Of a stretch of DNA of 64,000 nt, positions 33,755-42,601 are shown in pieces. How positions within the stretch are numbered: the first letter of the stretch is position 1; every line of letters begins with the position of its first letter. The notes under the pieces are model-generated. The model worked only from the letters and a program-made list of their open reading frames with translations, was not told the origin of the DNA and ran no database searches. The stretch comes from Arthrobacter glacialis. Lineage in GTDB: Bacteria; Actinomycetota; Actinomycetes; Actinomycetales; Micrococcaceae. The translations under genes were made by a program, and so were the position numbers. The DNA is taken from contig NZ_PPXC01000013.1 of assembly GCF_002909445.1 (NCBI RefSeq), positions 1-64,000 on the forward strand, written 5' to 3'.

Positions 33755-34630
33755 CTAGGACGCAGCCGGCTGGAATGTTGCGCCGCCGTCGGTGGACACT
33801 TGGACTCCATCGGTAGTGGCCGCCCAAATCCAGGGTTTGCCTGTGGTGCCGGCTAGGGCAGTGATGGCTTCGACTTGGCCCGTGATTTTTCCTCTCTCGG
33901 TCCATGTCAGTCCTGAATCGTTCGAGACGTAGACGCTCCCATCCGGTGCAACACCGACAGCTTCCGTCGGGGCTTTCATCTCTGAGTCAGCAAACGCGGC
34001 GAACTGAATGATGGGTCCCTTGGGTACGAGTTCCCAGGTTTGCCCGGCGTCGATTGAGCGTTGAATTCCCGCTTCGGTGGTCGCCAACACGACGGTCGAG
34101 GCGGGGTTTCCGGCCAAACCGGCAGGCGAGAACGTTGCGGGCGAGGTAGACCACGCTATTCCATCTGTGCTGGTGCGAAGTTGCCCGTCGAAAGCGACCA
34201 AGCTGCCGCCGCTAACGGTCAGGGCGTGGAAGTCTGACTGGCCGCCTCGGGAGACCTGTTGCCAGGTCTTTCCCTCATCAGTGGATTTCACCAGTCCGAG
34301 GGGGTTCGGCAATGAGGAATCCGGCCCGGGGTGACCGGACGCGTAGTAGGTTCCCGGCTCGGCAGAGGAGGTGAATCCCATGAGATCGATGGTATTTTCA
34401 CTGATTTTCTTCCGCGCAGTCCCTGTTGCATCGAACAACCCATCGTGAGTGGCTAGAAGAACTTTGGTCGAGGAGGGGTCCACATAGATCCCGTGGACAT
34501 GATCGCTGCCCACGGCCGCAACAGCTTGCGGATCCGGTGGTGTCGAACAACCAGCCAGCACGAGAGGAAGCATGAGCGTTGCCACGATCACTGTAGGGCG
34601 GGCAGGCGAAAGGAAGAAGCGGGGTTTCAC
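33755..34630 (-). CDS. F510_1955-like lipoprotein with BNR-type repeats (291 aa)
   Basis: Signal peptide with lipobox LAGC (residues about 24-27), then a beta-propeller-like series of Asp-box (BNR) motifs: [35 protein letters not shown] and [18 protein letters not shown] at the start of the domain is typical of the F510_1955 family seen beside copper and DUF305 genes. Ligand unknown. Confidence 0.85.
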   Translation of the reverse strand: MKPRFFLSPARPTVIVATLMLPLVLAGCSTPPDPQAVAAVGSDHVHGIYVDPSSTKVLLATHDGLFDATGTARKKISENTIDLMGFTSSAEPGTYYASGHPGPDSSLPNPLGLVKSTDEGKTWQQVSRGGQSDFHALTVSGGSLVAFDGQLRTSTDGIAWSTSPATFSPAGLAGNPASTVVLATTEAGIQRSIDAGQTWELVPKGPIIQFAAFADSEMKAPTEAVGVAPDGSVYVSNDSGLTWTERGKITGQVEAITALAGTTGKPWIWAATTDGVQVSTDGGATFQPAAS

Positions 34631-34668
34631 AAGAACTCCAAAAACATGTTGATCGAAAAGATAGAAGG

Positions 34669-34702
34669 CGGTGGCGGTTCTAACGTCAACGAACCGCCAC
34701 CG
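34669..34702 (-). terminator. Hairpin between the DUF305 gene and the F510_1955-like gene
   Basis: Perfect 12-bp arms CGGTGGCGGTTC (34669-34680) and GAACCGCCACCG (34691-34702). On the minus strand it is followed by CTTCTATCTTTTC, so it may terminate the DUF305 transcript or attenuate the operon. Confidence 0.6.
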
Positions 34703-34727
34703 TTGAGTTGTCAGCAGCAGTTGAGGA

Positions 34728-35324
34728 CTACAGAGCCGCTAGCAGGTCCTTCATGTCTTTGATCTCGGATTCCTGTGAGGCGACGATGCTCTTCGCCAGA
34801 GCGACCGCGTCGGCGTTTTTTCCGCCGGTAACCTCGGACTGGGCCATTTCCACGGCACCCTCGTGATGGGCAATCATCTGGGTCAGGAACAGCTTGCTGG
34901 CCTCGTTTCCTTGCGCAGCTGTGAGCTTCTCCAGGTCAGCGGCACTCATCATGCCGTTCATCGACATCGTCCCGGACATCGCGGTGGGCTCACCCCAAGA
35001 GCCCAGCCAGGTAGTCATCTTCGTAATTTCCGGGCCTTGGGCGGCCTTGATGTCTGTTGCCAACGCGGTGATCTTCGCATCGAGGCCGGTCTTGGCGAGC
35101 ATAATGTCGCTCATCTCCACCGCCTGGGTGTGGTGAGGGATCATCATTTGGGCAAACATCGTGTCTGCGGAATTGTTCTCGCCCACCGTAACCGGCGCTT
35201 GTGTCGTCATGGAATCGCCATGGTCCATACCTGGCATGGATCCGCCGTCGGTTCCGGTGGAACATCCTGCCAACGCGAGCATGGCGGCAACAATGGTGGC
35301 TGAAACGGTCAATGATTTCTTCAT
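34728..35324 (-). CDS. DUF305 lipoprotein (198 aa)
   Basis: Lipobox LAGC, a Met/His-rich linker (GSMPGMDHGDSM), then DUF305, a ferritin-like four-helix domain with its duplicated metal-binding motifs MMIPHHTQAVEMSD and MIAHHEGAVEMAQ. Such proteins are typical partners of copper oxidases. ATG 35324 follows AAGGA by about 10 nt. Second gene of the minus-strand copper-lipoprotein block. Confidence 0.9.
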   Translation of the reverse strand: MKKSLTVSATIVAAMLALAGCSTGTDGGSMPGMDHGDSMTTQAPVTVGENNSADTMFAQMMIPHHTQAVEMSDIMLAKTGLDAKITALATDIKAAQGPEITKMTTWLGSWGEPTAMSGTMSMNGMMSAADLEKLTAAQGNEASKLFLTQMIAHHEGAVEMAQSEVTGGKNADAVALAKSIVASQESEIKDMKDLLAAL

Positions 35325-35430
35325 AACAAAACAGTCCTTCACTTAAACTTCTCGAATACCTTGCAGTTGCCCTGGCATTGAGGGCACACGAATGAGGACC
35401 CGTGAGTGATACACGGGACGCTTCATCGGT

Positions 35431-35910
35431 TTATGTTCTGCTGATCGAGAGTTGCTTCAGTGACGGCGGATCGGGAACACGACCCGAGGACTTGTGTCCT
35501 GTAGCAACCAGAAACGCCGATTCGTTCGAAGGAAGCATGAGCGTTCCGGGCAGGGGCAAATTCACGGCTGCTGTTGCGAGGCTTGGAATACAGCTCTGGT
35601 GCATGTCCATGGATGATTCACATCCAGTGGAGGAACAGCCGCAAGCCGCCGGTGCAGTCGAGGGCGCATGAGCGGCGCTACCGAGCATTGCGTTGCCTTC
35701 GGACACTGGGTGTTCCGACACCGTAGCGCTTTCGACACTGACTGTTTCGGTGGAGGCGTTCATCATACTGGAGGAAGCCAAGGAAGAAACGCCTGCTCCG
35801 CCCATGACATGCATGCCGAAGATCCCGCCGATGACAGCGAACGCAAGAGCGATCATCCCGCCCCAGCGCAGAAAGGATCCCATCGTGGGCATGTTACTTG
35901 GCATGCGCAT
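35431..35910 (-). CDS. DUF6153-like small membrane protein (159 aa)
   Basis: One membrane helix near the N terminus (WGGMIALAFAVIGGIFGMHVMG), a Ser/Thr-rich part, a Cys cluster (CGCSSTGC) and a MHQSCIPSL segment. The layout matches the DUF6153 group of actinobacterial proteins near copper genes; the name is a tentative match. It lies 107 bp upstream of the DUF305 gene. Confidence 0.6.
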   Translation of the reverse strand: MRMPSNMPTMGSFLRWGGMIALAFAVIGGIFGMHVMGGAGVSSLASSSMMNASTETVSVESATVSEHPVSEGNAMLGSAAHAPSTAPAACGCSSTGCESSMDMHQSCIPSLATAAVNLPLPGTLMLPSNESAFLVATGHKSSGRVPDPPSLKQLSISRT

Positions 35911-35996
35911 GGTGAAATCCTTTCTGTAGCTCCCTGGAATCTAGCTAATCGTTATGAATTGTACGGGCCCAAGCTGGGTGAGAGCTTCGAACATTC

Positions 35997-36297
35997 CTAT
36001 TGGACGTTGGCGGGGCTGAGCTTGAGGCGGCGGAGCAATTGCGCGTTCAGTGCCACCACGATGGTGGATAGTGACATCAAAACTGCACCCGCGGCCGGTG
36101 AGAGGACGATGCCAGCAAAAGCCAATACACCTGCGGCCAAGGGGACTGAGATGACGTTGTAACCGGTGGCCCAGATCAGGTTTTGCCACATTTTTCGGTA
36201 GCTGGCATGGGAAAGGTCCACCATGGACAACACTGCCCATGGGTCGTTTCCTGCCAGGACCACGCCGGCGGATTCCATCGCTACGTCGGTTCCGGCG
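35997..36297 (-). pseudogene. C-terminal fragment of a copper-type P-ATPase
   Basis: About 100 residues: [40 protein letters not shown] and [13 protein letters not shown], matching the last part of a CopA/CopB-type ATPase and similar to the intact protein at 49399. Everything before GTDVA, including the phosphorylation site, is lost. It stops where the multicopper oxidase fragment on the other strand begins. Confidence 0.8.
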
Positions 36298-36446
36298 GTG
36301 TCCGCAAAGATACCGTAACCGTCCGTCCCAACCAGACCGTGACGGTGGTCTTCGACGCCGACAATCCGGGCCAGTGGCTCGCGCACTGCAACAACGCTTA
36401 TCACGCCGAAAGGGGCATGATGGCCTTCTTCTCCTACGCCAAGTGA
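36298..36446 (+). pseudogene. C-terminal fragment of a multicopper oxidase
   Basis: About 49 residues closely resembling the end of the oxidase at 31448: [34 protein letters not shown] and FFSYAK then stop. The last copper motif reads HCNN where the intact enzyme has HCHN. The rest of the gene is missing; it abuts the ATPase fragment on the other strand. Confidence 0.8.
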
Positions 36447-36571
36447 CGGCCTGAGTGTGAGCTTTCAGGCTCCGGGCGCTGCGGACGGCCCGTCCCGGGG
36501 CCTCTCACGGGCGAGGGCAGGATGAGGTCCACGCGTATACGTTCCGGATCCTGCTCCGACCCGGGGCCGAA

Positions 36572-37018
36572 TCAGTGACCGGAGGGGTGATCCGTTGGGT
36601 GCTCCACGCCCGGTACCGGCCCAGGGGGTAGGTCACCTCCGGTGCCACTGATTGCCGGGCCGATGACGAACGCCGACAGGGAGAACATCGCAGCGAAGAT
36701 CAGCAGCCCTATGGCCGGTGCGATCCAGGTCCCGAACCGTTTGTGCAGGCGCAAGAGCAGCGGAACGGATGCAAGCAGTCCCAGCGCACCGAACAATGCG
36801 GTGCCCCCGGATCCTGCGACGAGTGCCGTACCGGCGAGGAGCCCGATGTGATGAAGGACGTGCGGCAGGAGACCCACTAGGAAACCTATGACCGCGACGA
36901 TCGAGTGCCAAAGGGCGTGGAAGCGCTGGCGCCAGGTCCTCGGCTGTTCCGGATCAGCACCGGAACGGGAAGGCGTGGCGGCAGAGCCGTGCAAGTGGTG
37001 GGAATGATCACCGGTCAT
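36572..37018 (-). CDS. Membrane protein with His-rich ends (148 aa)
   Basis: MTGDHSHHLHG at the start and EHPTDHPSGH at the end enclose about four membrane helices. The His-rich termini suggest metal binding. AGGACGGTGG precedes the ATG. No family recognised; it occurs next to copper gene remnants. Confidence 0.7.
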   Translation of the reverse strand: MTGDHSHHLHGSAATPSRSGADPEQPRTWRQRFHALWHSIVAVIGFLVGLLPHVLHHIGLLAGTALVAGSGGTALFGALGLLASVPLLLRLHKRFGTWIAPAIGLLIFAAMFSLSAFVIGPAISGTGGDLPPGPVPGVEHPTDHPSGH

Positions 37019-37230
37019 GGTCCACCGTCCTGTCTCTAATGCATCATGATCTCCGAGCTGCGCCCATTCTAGCCCTGCGCTGGTTGGTCTCCAGACCGCC
37101 CTGAATGAAACGGCACGCCTTGGCCTTGTCGACGGCTGTCAAACCACGTGGGGCCGGTGCGCCCCGGCTCGTATCAGAACCGCCCAAGCAGCCCTGCAGC
37201 GGATGATCTCTCGATCAGCTGGCCATGACC

Positions 37231-37683
37231 CTATCCGTCTCCGTGGGCTCTGGGCCTAGTCTTGACTACGACCACGGGACAGAAGGCGTGGTGGACTGCC
37301 TGCGTGGAGACGGATCCGAGCAGCAGCCCCGTGAATCCTCCGTGGCCGCGGGAACCGACGACAAGCAGGTCCACGTCCTGGGAGGCATGCAGCAGTACAG
37401 AGGCTGCAGCCCCCTGAATGACGTCGCCGGTGAACGGCACGCCCTCGGTGTCCACACCCTTCAAGGCGTCGGTCTGAATTCTCCGGGCAGCAGACTCGAA
37501 AATGTCAGGATCCCAGATCATCACTTCCATACCAGCCGTCACGGGCGGATACTCCCAGGCGGTCACGGCCCGTATCTGCCCGTGACGGAGTCGGGCTTCC
37601 GTGACGGCCCATTCGAGAGCTATCCGTGACTCGGCTGAGCCGTCCACCCCCACCGCGATCGTGAATCTGTCTTCGCCGCTCAT
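37231..37683 (-). CDS. Universal stress protein, UspA family (150 aa)
   Basis: FTIAVGVDGSAES at the start and VVGSRGHGG...GSVSTQAVHHAFCPVVVV at the end give a complete single Usp domain with ATP-binding motif. ATG 37683 follows GGAG. It is close kin of the 16184 gene and begins the stress/carbon module. Confidence 0.88.
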   Translation of the reverse strand: MSGEDRFTIAVGVDGSAESRIALEWAVTEARLRHGQIRAVTAWEYPPVTAGMEVMIWDPDIFESAARRIQTDALKGVDTEGVPFTGDVIQGAAASVLLHASQDVDLLVVGSRGHGGFTGLLLGSVSTQAVHHAFCPVVVVKTRPRAHGDG

Positions 37684-37841
37684 GAGCTCCACCGTTCTTT
37701 TGGGTGCTGCCTGGCTGATTGCCATCAGTCTCCCATATCTGGTTCAGCCGCAAGGTACCTGATAAAGATGACCCCGAATGAAGACAGTCCTGCTCTAGCG
37801 GACCTTGAACGGCGACGGGCGGTCAATGGGCGGCTGCAGGA

Positions 37842-40109
37842 TCAGGGGCTGGTGCGGGGCTGCGGTGTCAGGGGGATCCCCGTCAGAGCAGACGCGGATC
37901 CGTCTTGGGGATGGGAAACAGGATCCGCGGTGACCGGTGCGTGCCTCTTCGGCGTCGCCTCCGTCTCCGTTGATCCCGTGTACTCACCGTGCCCCCAGAG
38001 CATGCCTCTGAGCAGGTCAAGTATCGCACCACTGACAGCTCCGAGCGCCGCAGGCTGACGGTCCGTAAGGGTTCCTTCGTCGGGTGCGGGCCCCGGTCCC
38101 CGTTGTCCTAGGCGTGTTGGCTGATACAACGGAAGTGTGGTGAGGAGACTGACCTCGGCCATGTTGGGTGTTCCGGTGAAGACGGGCCCCGGCGACCAGG
38201 CGAGTACAGGTGTTAGGAGGAAACCGCTTTCGGGAAGGGCGATGGCGGGCAGCGTGCCCAGAATGTGCACGCTGCCCGGGTCCAATGCGGTTTCCTCGAA
38301 GGCCTCGCGCAGCGCCGTGGCGGCCGGGCCGTGGTCGCCGATTTCGGCGGCGCCGCCGGGAAAGACCAGCTGCCCCGGGTAGTGGGTTAAATCGGGTGCG
38401 CGTTCAGTGAGCAGCACTGCCGGGCCGTGCGGACCGTCTGTGAGCAGCACAAGTACCGCTGCCGCCCTCAGGGTGACGCGGGTCGGCTGCCGGTCCGATC
38501 CGAGATGGTCCCGCCCGGTCAGCCGGGCCAGCTTGTCGGCCCAGGGCGGCAGCGGTGCCGTTCCGTCAGCGCTCGGCTTCGACCGGGCAGCATCATTGCC
38601 CAGCCATTGCAGCTGCCCGGTCCGCACCCGCAGCAGCGCTACCCCTGGAGCGGCTCCGGCCGGTTGCACCAGCCGAGTCAACTGTCCGAAACCCGGATGG
38701 CCGAACAGTGCCCGGGCGGGACGGCGGGCCGCCAGGTCGGTGGCGTCGGAGAAATCGGCGGGGTTGTTGGCTACCGCCACAAAGGCCTGCCCGGCCCCTA
38801 CGAGGTTGGCCACCGGGCCGCCAAAGGCGACGAGGGTGTCGCTCATTGCCGGGACCAGCAGGAGGTTGGCGCCGGCCTCGGTCAAGGCGTGCACGGCGTG
38901 AGGGTTAAGCAGGTCCCGGCAGATCGCCAGCACCAGATGCCATCCGTCGTCGCTGACATGGACGCGTAGCTGGGGCCAGCCCTGGGGCTGGATGTCTTCG
39001 TTGACCGGCCGGTCGGCTGGGGAATGCTTGTCCTGGGTCAACGGGTTAGGGACGCCGCGGAGGTATGTGACGGCCGTGTTACGCCGCCGCGGCGACCCGT
39101 CGTGCTCGTCGTCGTGATGGTAGCTGCCTGCGGCCAGCATCCTGGGCCCGCCGGCCCGGCAGGTCCAGCTCTGCAGCCGGGCGGCCAGGGACTCGGTAAC
39201 GCACAGCTCGGGCAGCACGATAACGCTCGCGCCGGCTGTGACGGCTGTACTGATCAGTCGGTCTATCTCCTGATGCTGTTTCTCTTCATCCTTCGGGCGG
39301 ACCGGGAAGGTCCGCCCCCTGGCATCCGCCGGGAAGTGGAAATCAGCCAAAGTGCGGTTGGGGTGGCAGGTTGCCACGATGGTGTCGGGACCAAGGATCC
39401 CGATGAGCTCGCGGGCGAGACTGTAGTCGAAGATGACCTGGAACTGTGTGGCCCATTCCCCGGCAAGCCGGACATGACGGGTCTCATCCAGACGGTTGGC
39501 AAGCCGCCACGGCGGAGAGGTCGCCGGCATTGCGGTCACTTCCCGCATGTCGGGACTGTCCAGCGGGATAGGATCTCCCACGCCGGGCTGGTACGGGCTG
39601 CGCCGACGAAAGGACTCGCGGAAGCTCTGGCAGTAGCGCTCATCCAGCAGCTCGGCCAGCAGCCGCGCCACCGCTACGGCGGGAAGGTCATCGCCGGCGG
39701 TCAGTGACGCCGCAAGAGCACTGCGCACCTCCGGGCCCAGCTCGAGTCCGGTCAATGTAGCGGGCAGCACCGACCTGACACCGGCGACGATCAGCGCTGC
39801 TCTGGCGCGGCACCCGGAATCCTGCATCCGCTCCTGCAGCACCCGGTGCTCGTCTCGGCACAGCTGCAGTAAATGTGTGAGGGTGACCAGCGGTTCCCTC
39901 TCGGCTGCAATGGCCGCCTGGATTGACGCGACACGCTGGGGCAGCGGCAATAGCCGTGCCACGCACGGGGCACACTCAGTCATTGATTCAATGCGCGCCC
40001 ACTCACCCGTGACGCCCCCGCTGGCATTCGCCGTACCGGAATCGACGACCGGAAAAAAGGTGTGCCCGCCGGTGTTCATCTCCTCCGCATCACAGCCTGG
40101 ATCTTTCAT
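37842..40109 (-). CDS. Nitrilase-NUDIX fusion protein (755 aa)
   Basis: Three parts. Residues 1-200 are helical with Cys pairs (CAPC) and no known fold. Residues about 220-500 are a carbon-nitrogen hydrolase domain in which the Glu-Lys-Cys triad can be placed: E301 (VLPEL), K361 (TQDKHSP) and C397 (ICRDLLNP). Residues about 545-700 are a NUDIX domain with the CoA-pyrophosphatase-like pattern LLTERAPDLTHYPGQLVFPGG...ALREAFEETAL. ATG 40109 follows GGAAGGGGG. Substrates are unknown; a link to NAD or CoA metabolite repair is only a guess. The fusion is the most unusual intact protein in the window. Confidence 0.78.
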   Translation of the reverse strand: MKDPGCDAEEMNTGGHTFFPVVDSGTANASGGVTGEWARIESMTECAPCVARLLPLPQRVASIQAAIAAEREPLVTLTHLLQLCRDEHRVLQERMQDSGCRARAALIVAGVRSVLPATLTGLELGPEVRSALAASLTAGDDLPAVAVARLLAELLDERYCQSFRESFRRRSPYQPGVGDPIPLDSPDMREVTAMPATSPPWRLANRLDETRHVRLAGEWATQFQVIFDYSLARELIGILGPDTIVATCHPNRTLADFHFPADARGRTFPVRPKDEEKQHQEIDRLISTAVTAGASVIVLPELCVTESLAARLQSWTCRAGGPRMLAAGSYHHDDEHDGSPRRRNTAVTYLRGVPNPLTQDKHSPADRPVNEDIQPQGWPQLRVHVSDDGWHLVLAICRDLLNPHAVHALTEAGANLLLVPAMSDTLVAFGGPVANLVGAGQAFVAVANNPADFSDATDLAARRPARALFGHPGFGQLTRLVQPAGAAPGVALLRVRTGQLQWLGNDAARSKPSADGTAPLPPWADKLARLTGRDHLGSDRQPTRVTLRAAAVLVLLTDGPHGPAVLLTERAPDLTHYPGQLVFPGGAAEIGDHGPAATALREAFEETALDPGSVHILGTLPAIALPESGFLLTPVLAWSPGPVFTGTPNMAEVSLLTTLPLYQPTRLGQRGPGPAPDEGTLTDRQPAALGAVSGAILDLLRGMLWGHGEYTGSTETEATPKRHAPVTADPVSHPQDGSASALTGIPLTPQPRTSP

Positions 40110-40159
40110 GATGCCCCCTTCCACGCAGTCTGTCGCCCAAAGTGGAGGACGATCCGACA

Positions 40160-41109
40160 GCGCTTCCGCGCAGTACGTCGTTCACCTCACCAACCATGCC
40201 GAAGTTGATGAGACCGATGCGACAGTCGGGTTCGATGAACAGGTTGCCGGGATGCGGATCCGCATGGAAGAACCCGTCCTCAAAAACCATTGTGACTGCT
40301 GTTCCGGTTGACCGTGCGGCCCTGGCCGCCCGGTCAATCCCTGCACCTTCCAGCACCTCGAGGTCATTGACTTATATCCCCACGATCCGCTCCAGGGTCA
40401 GGACCCGGGACGTACTGGTTTCCCAAAAGACGCGGGGAATATGAACGCCGGGATCGGCGGCCAAGTTGTGGGCCAATCGCTTCGCATTGCGGCCTTCCCG
40501 CAGATAGTCGAGTTCGGCCCTCAGCGTCTGTGCGAACTCCGCGGCTATGCCGGGGAGATTATAGTAGGCCGCCGCGTCCCATCGGCGGCTGATCTGGATG
40601 GCGAGGTTCTGCAGAATGTCCAGATCTGCCTCGATGGTGGGAATTACGTCGGGCCGCCTGACTTTGACGACGACGTGGGTGCCGTCGTGGAGGGTTGCTG
40701 CGTGGGCCTGTCCGATCGAGGCACTCGCCAGAGGTTCGAGCATGAAGTCCGCAAACACTTCGTCAGGCTTGGCCCCGAGCTCTTCGCGGATCAGCTGACG
40801 GATCGTTGCGTCTGGCACCGGCGGGGCAGCGTCCTGGAGTCTAACCAGCTCCGTCTGGTACTGGTGCGGCAAGAGGTCGGCACGGGTGGAGAGGATCTGG
40901 CCGAGTTTGATGAACGTCGGTCCCAGCTCTTCGAGGGCCAACCGCAGGTGATCCGGATTCGTGTAGGGCTGGGTCCTGCATTCATGGCCAAGGAGCCCAT
41001 GGTGGAACGGGACCCATCGCTCGAGTCCGGTGATACCCACCAGAAATCCCAGCCCGTGTCGGGCCAGTACCTCGCTGATCTGCTGATAGCGGTGTACACG
41101 TAAATTCAT
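40160..41109 (-). pseudogene. Broken AarF/UbiB-type kinase
   Basis: From ATG 41109 (GGAAG upstream) it reads as an ABC1/AarF/UbiB protein: LGPTFIKLGQILSTRADLLP (the KxGQ motif), PLASASIGQAHAATL, VVVKVRRP and RELDYLREG-like region. An in-frame TAA at 40372-40374 follows ERIVGI, and the same frame continues VNDLEVLEGAGID, then FFHADPHPGNLF and GLINFGMVG. The metal-binding DFG Asp is Asn. Similarity stops near 40160, just before the nitrilase-NUDIX gene. The stop codon, the Asn and the truncation all argue that it is dead. Confidence 0.8.
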
Positions 41110-41209
41110 TGTCACTTCCTGATTTGTACTTGAAGGATGAATATTCCGAAGACGCACACCGTGTTCGCCCCAACAAAGTATCGGGTACCCTAGGCTGCGG
41201 GACAGTGGG

Positions 41210-42070
41210 TTACTGTCCGGAGACGTTTCCGCGGCCCTGCACGACACGCTTCCTTCCCGGCAGCACGAGTACAAGCATGGACACGATAACCAGGACCATG
41301 CCGGCCATGCTCCAGAAGGTCTGGCGTTCCTCCAGGACGACTATCGACAACAGGATGCCGAACACCGGCACAAGGAAAGTCCATGCCGAGACCGCGTCCA
41401 GGCGACAGTGCTGGACCTCCGTGAACCAACCGAGAAAAGCTGCAGCGGTGCCCACGAGGGAGACATACAGGAGAATGCCGATGAAACGCGCACTCCAGTT
41501 GATGGCCGGAGCCCCTTCTGTCAGCCCGGCAACGAGCGCGAGTATGACGCCCCCGATCAGGAAATGCCACCCGATCACCGGCAGGACATTGGCCTTTACC
41601 TGCCGCGAAATCAGAGTTCCCGCGGTGATCGCCAGAGCCGCGGTGATAGACAGCCACGCGCCGGTGCCGATGCCGCCGGGCAGGGCCACAGCAAGCAGCC
41701 CGACGAATCCGGCACCCAGCGCGGCCAGCGTCCGTGCCGAGATGCGTTCCTTGTATATCCACCAGGCCGGTAGAACGATGAGCAGCGGCTGGGCATTGGC
41801 CAGAACCGAGGCGGCTCCTGTCGAGAGACCGGCCAGACCGCCGAACATGGCACCGAATGCCACCGAGACATTGACAATTCCCATCACTGTTATCAGAATC
41901 CAGGTCCGTGCCCCGCGCGGCGTCGGTTCCCTCCGGAATCCCGCTGCCATTAGGAGTGCCGCGCCGGCTATGAGCGCACGCAACGCGGCGAACCACAGCA
42001 GCGGGGCGTCCTTCAGGCCGACGCTGATCGCCAGAAAGCAGGAGCCCCAGGCTAAAGTGATCCACAGCAT
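41210..42070 (-). CDS. EamA-family (DMT) permease (286 aa)
   Basis: Ten hydrophobic segments in two repeats, with the EamA features WGSCFLAISVGLK..PLLWFAALRALIAG in repeat 1 and GTAAAFLGWFTEVQHCRLDAVSAWTFLVPVFGILLSIVVLEE in repeat 2. ATG 42070 is used; a GTG two codons upstream is possible. It lies 48 bp after the methyltransferase-like gene. Substrate unknown, probably a small metabolite. Confidence 0.85.
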   Translation of the reverse strand: MLWITLAWGSCFLAISVGLKDAPLLWFAALRALIAGAALLMAAGFRREPTPRGARTWILITVMGIVNVSVAFGAMFGGLAGLSTGAASVLANAQPLLIVLPAWWIYKERISARTLAALGAGFVGLLAVALPGGIGTGAWLSITAALAITAGTLISRQVKANVLPVIGWHFLIGGVILALVAGLTEGAPAINWSARFIGILLYVSLVGTAAAFLGWFTEVQHCRLDAVSAWTFLVPVFGILLSIVVLEERQTFWSMAGMVLVIVSMLVLVLPGRKRVVQGRGNVSGQ

Positions 42071-42117
42071 GCGCACCGGTTTGGGGCGACGCAGCTGCGT
42101 TGATAGTCCGGATCCGC

Positions 42118-42501
42118 TCAAGTTACGGGGCGTTTGTTCCGGCGCTTCGGGATGAAGGCAGGAACCCTTCTCGCGTATTCGATGTACTCTTCTCCGAATT
42201 CGGCGGCCATGTTCTGCTCCTCGTGTTTGGACAGGCGGTGGTAAACGACAACTAGGATCGGGAACATGATCAGGGTCAGGAGGGTGGGCCACTGCAGCAG
42301 GAAAACGAAAATGATGGTCAGGAACCCTAGGTACTGCGGGTGGCGGAGCCGGGCGTAGATACCGCTGACAGCCACCCGGCGCTCCGTCTGTGCCGCATAC
42401 AAAACTCGCCATGCCTGATACAGCAGGATAAAGCCGGCAGCTATGAGCACGTTGCTCAGCAGGTGCAGGAGGTTCAGATGCGGATCTCTTTGCCAGCGCA
42501 T
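42118..42501 (-). CDS. Isoprenylcysteine methyltransferase-like membrane protein (127 aa)
   Basis: Two or three membrane helices and the C-terminal ICMT/PEMT signature GIYARLRHPQYLGF...HEEQNMAAEFGEEYIEYARRVPAFIP, whose RHPQY and E-E residues bind S-adenosylmethionine in this family. It is shorter than the usual 150-200 residues, so an N-terminal helix may be lost or the start may lie further up. CAGGACCTG precedes the ATG. Confidence 0.75.
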   Translation of the reverse strand: MRWQRDPHLNLLHLLSNVLIAAGFILLYQAWRVLYAAQTERRVAVSGIYARLRHPQYLGFLTIIFVFLLQWPTLLTLIMFPILVVVYHRLSKHEEQNMAAEFGEEYIEYARRVPAFIPKRRNKRPVT

Positions 42502-42601
42502 CAGGTCCTGCCACGGATAAGCAAGGCCCTGCGGTCAGGAACCGGACGCATGGGAGAACGCTGCTCTGGCTGGCTGCCGCCCGGATGCTGGTGGTCGTGG
42601 C

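Noticed and set aside
41109-42155. 348-codon plus-strand frame
   Set aside because: Antisense to the EamA permease; biased composition and no ribosome site.
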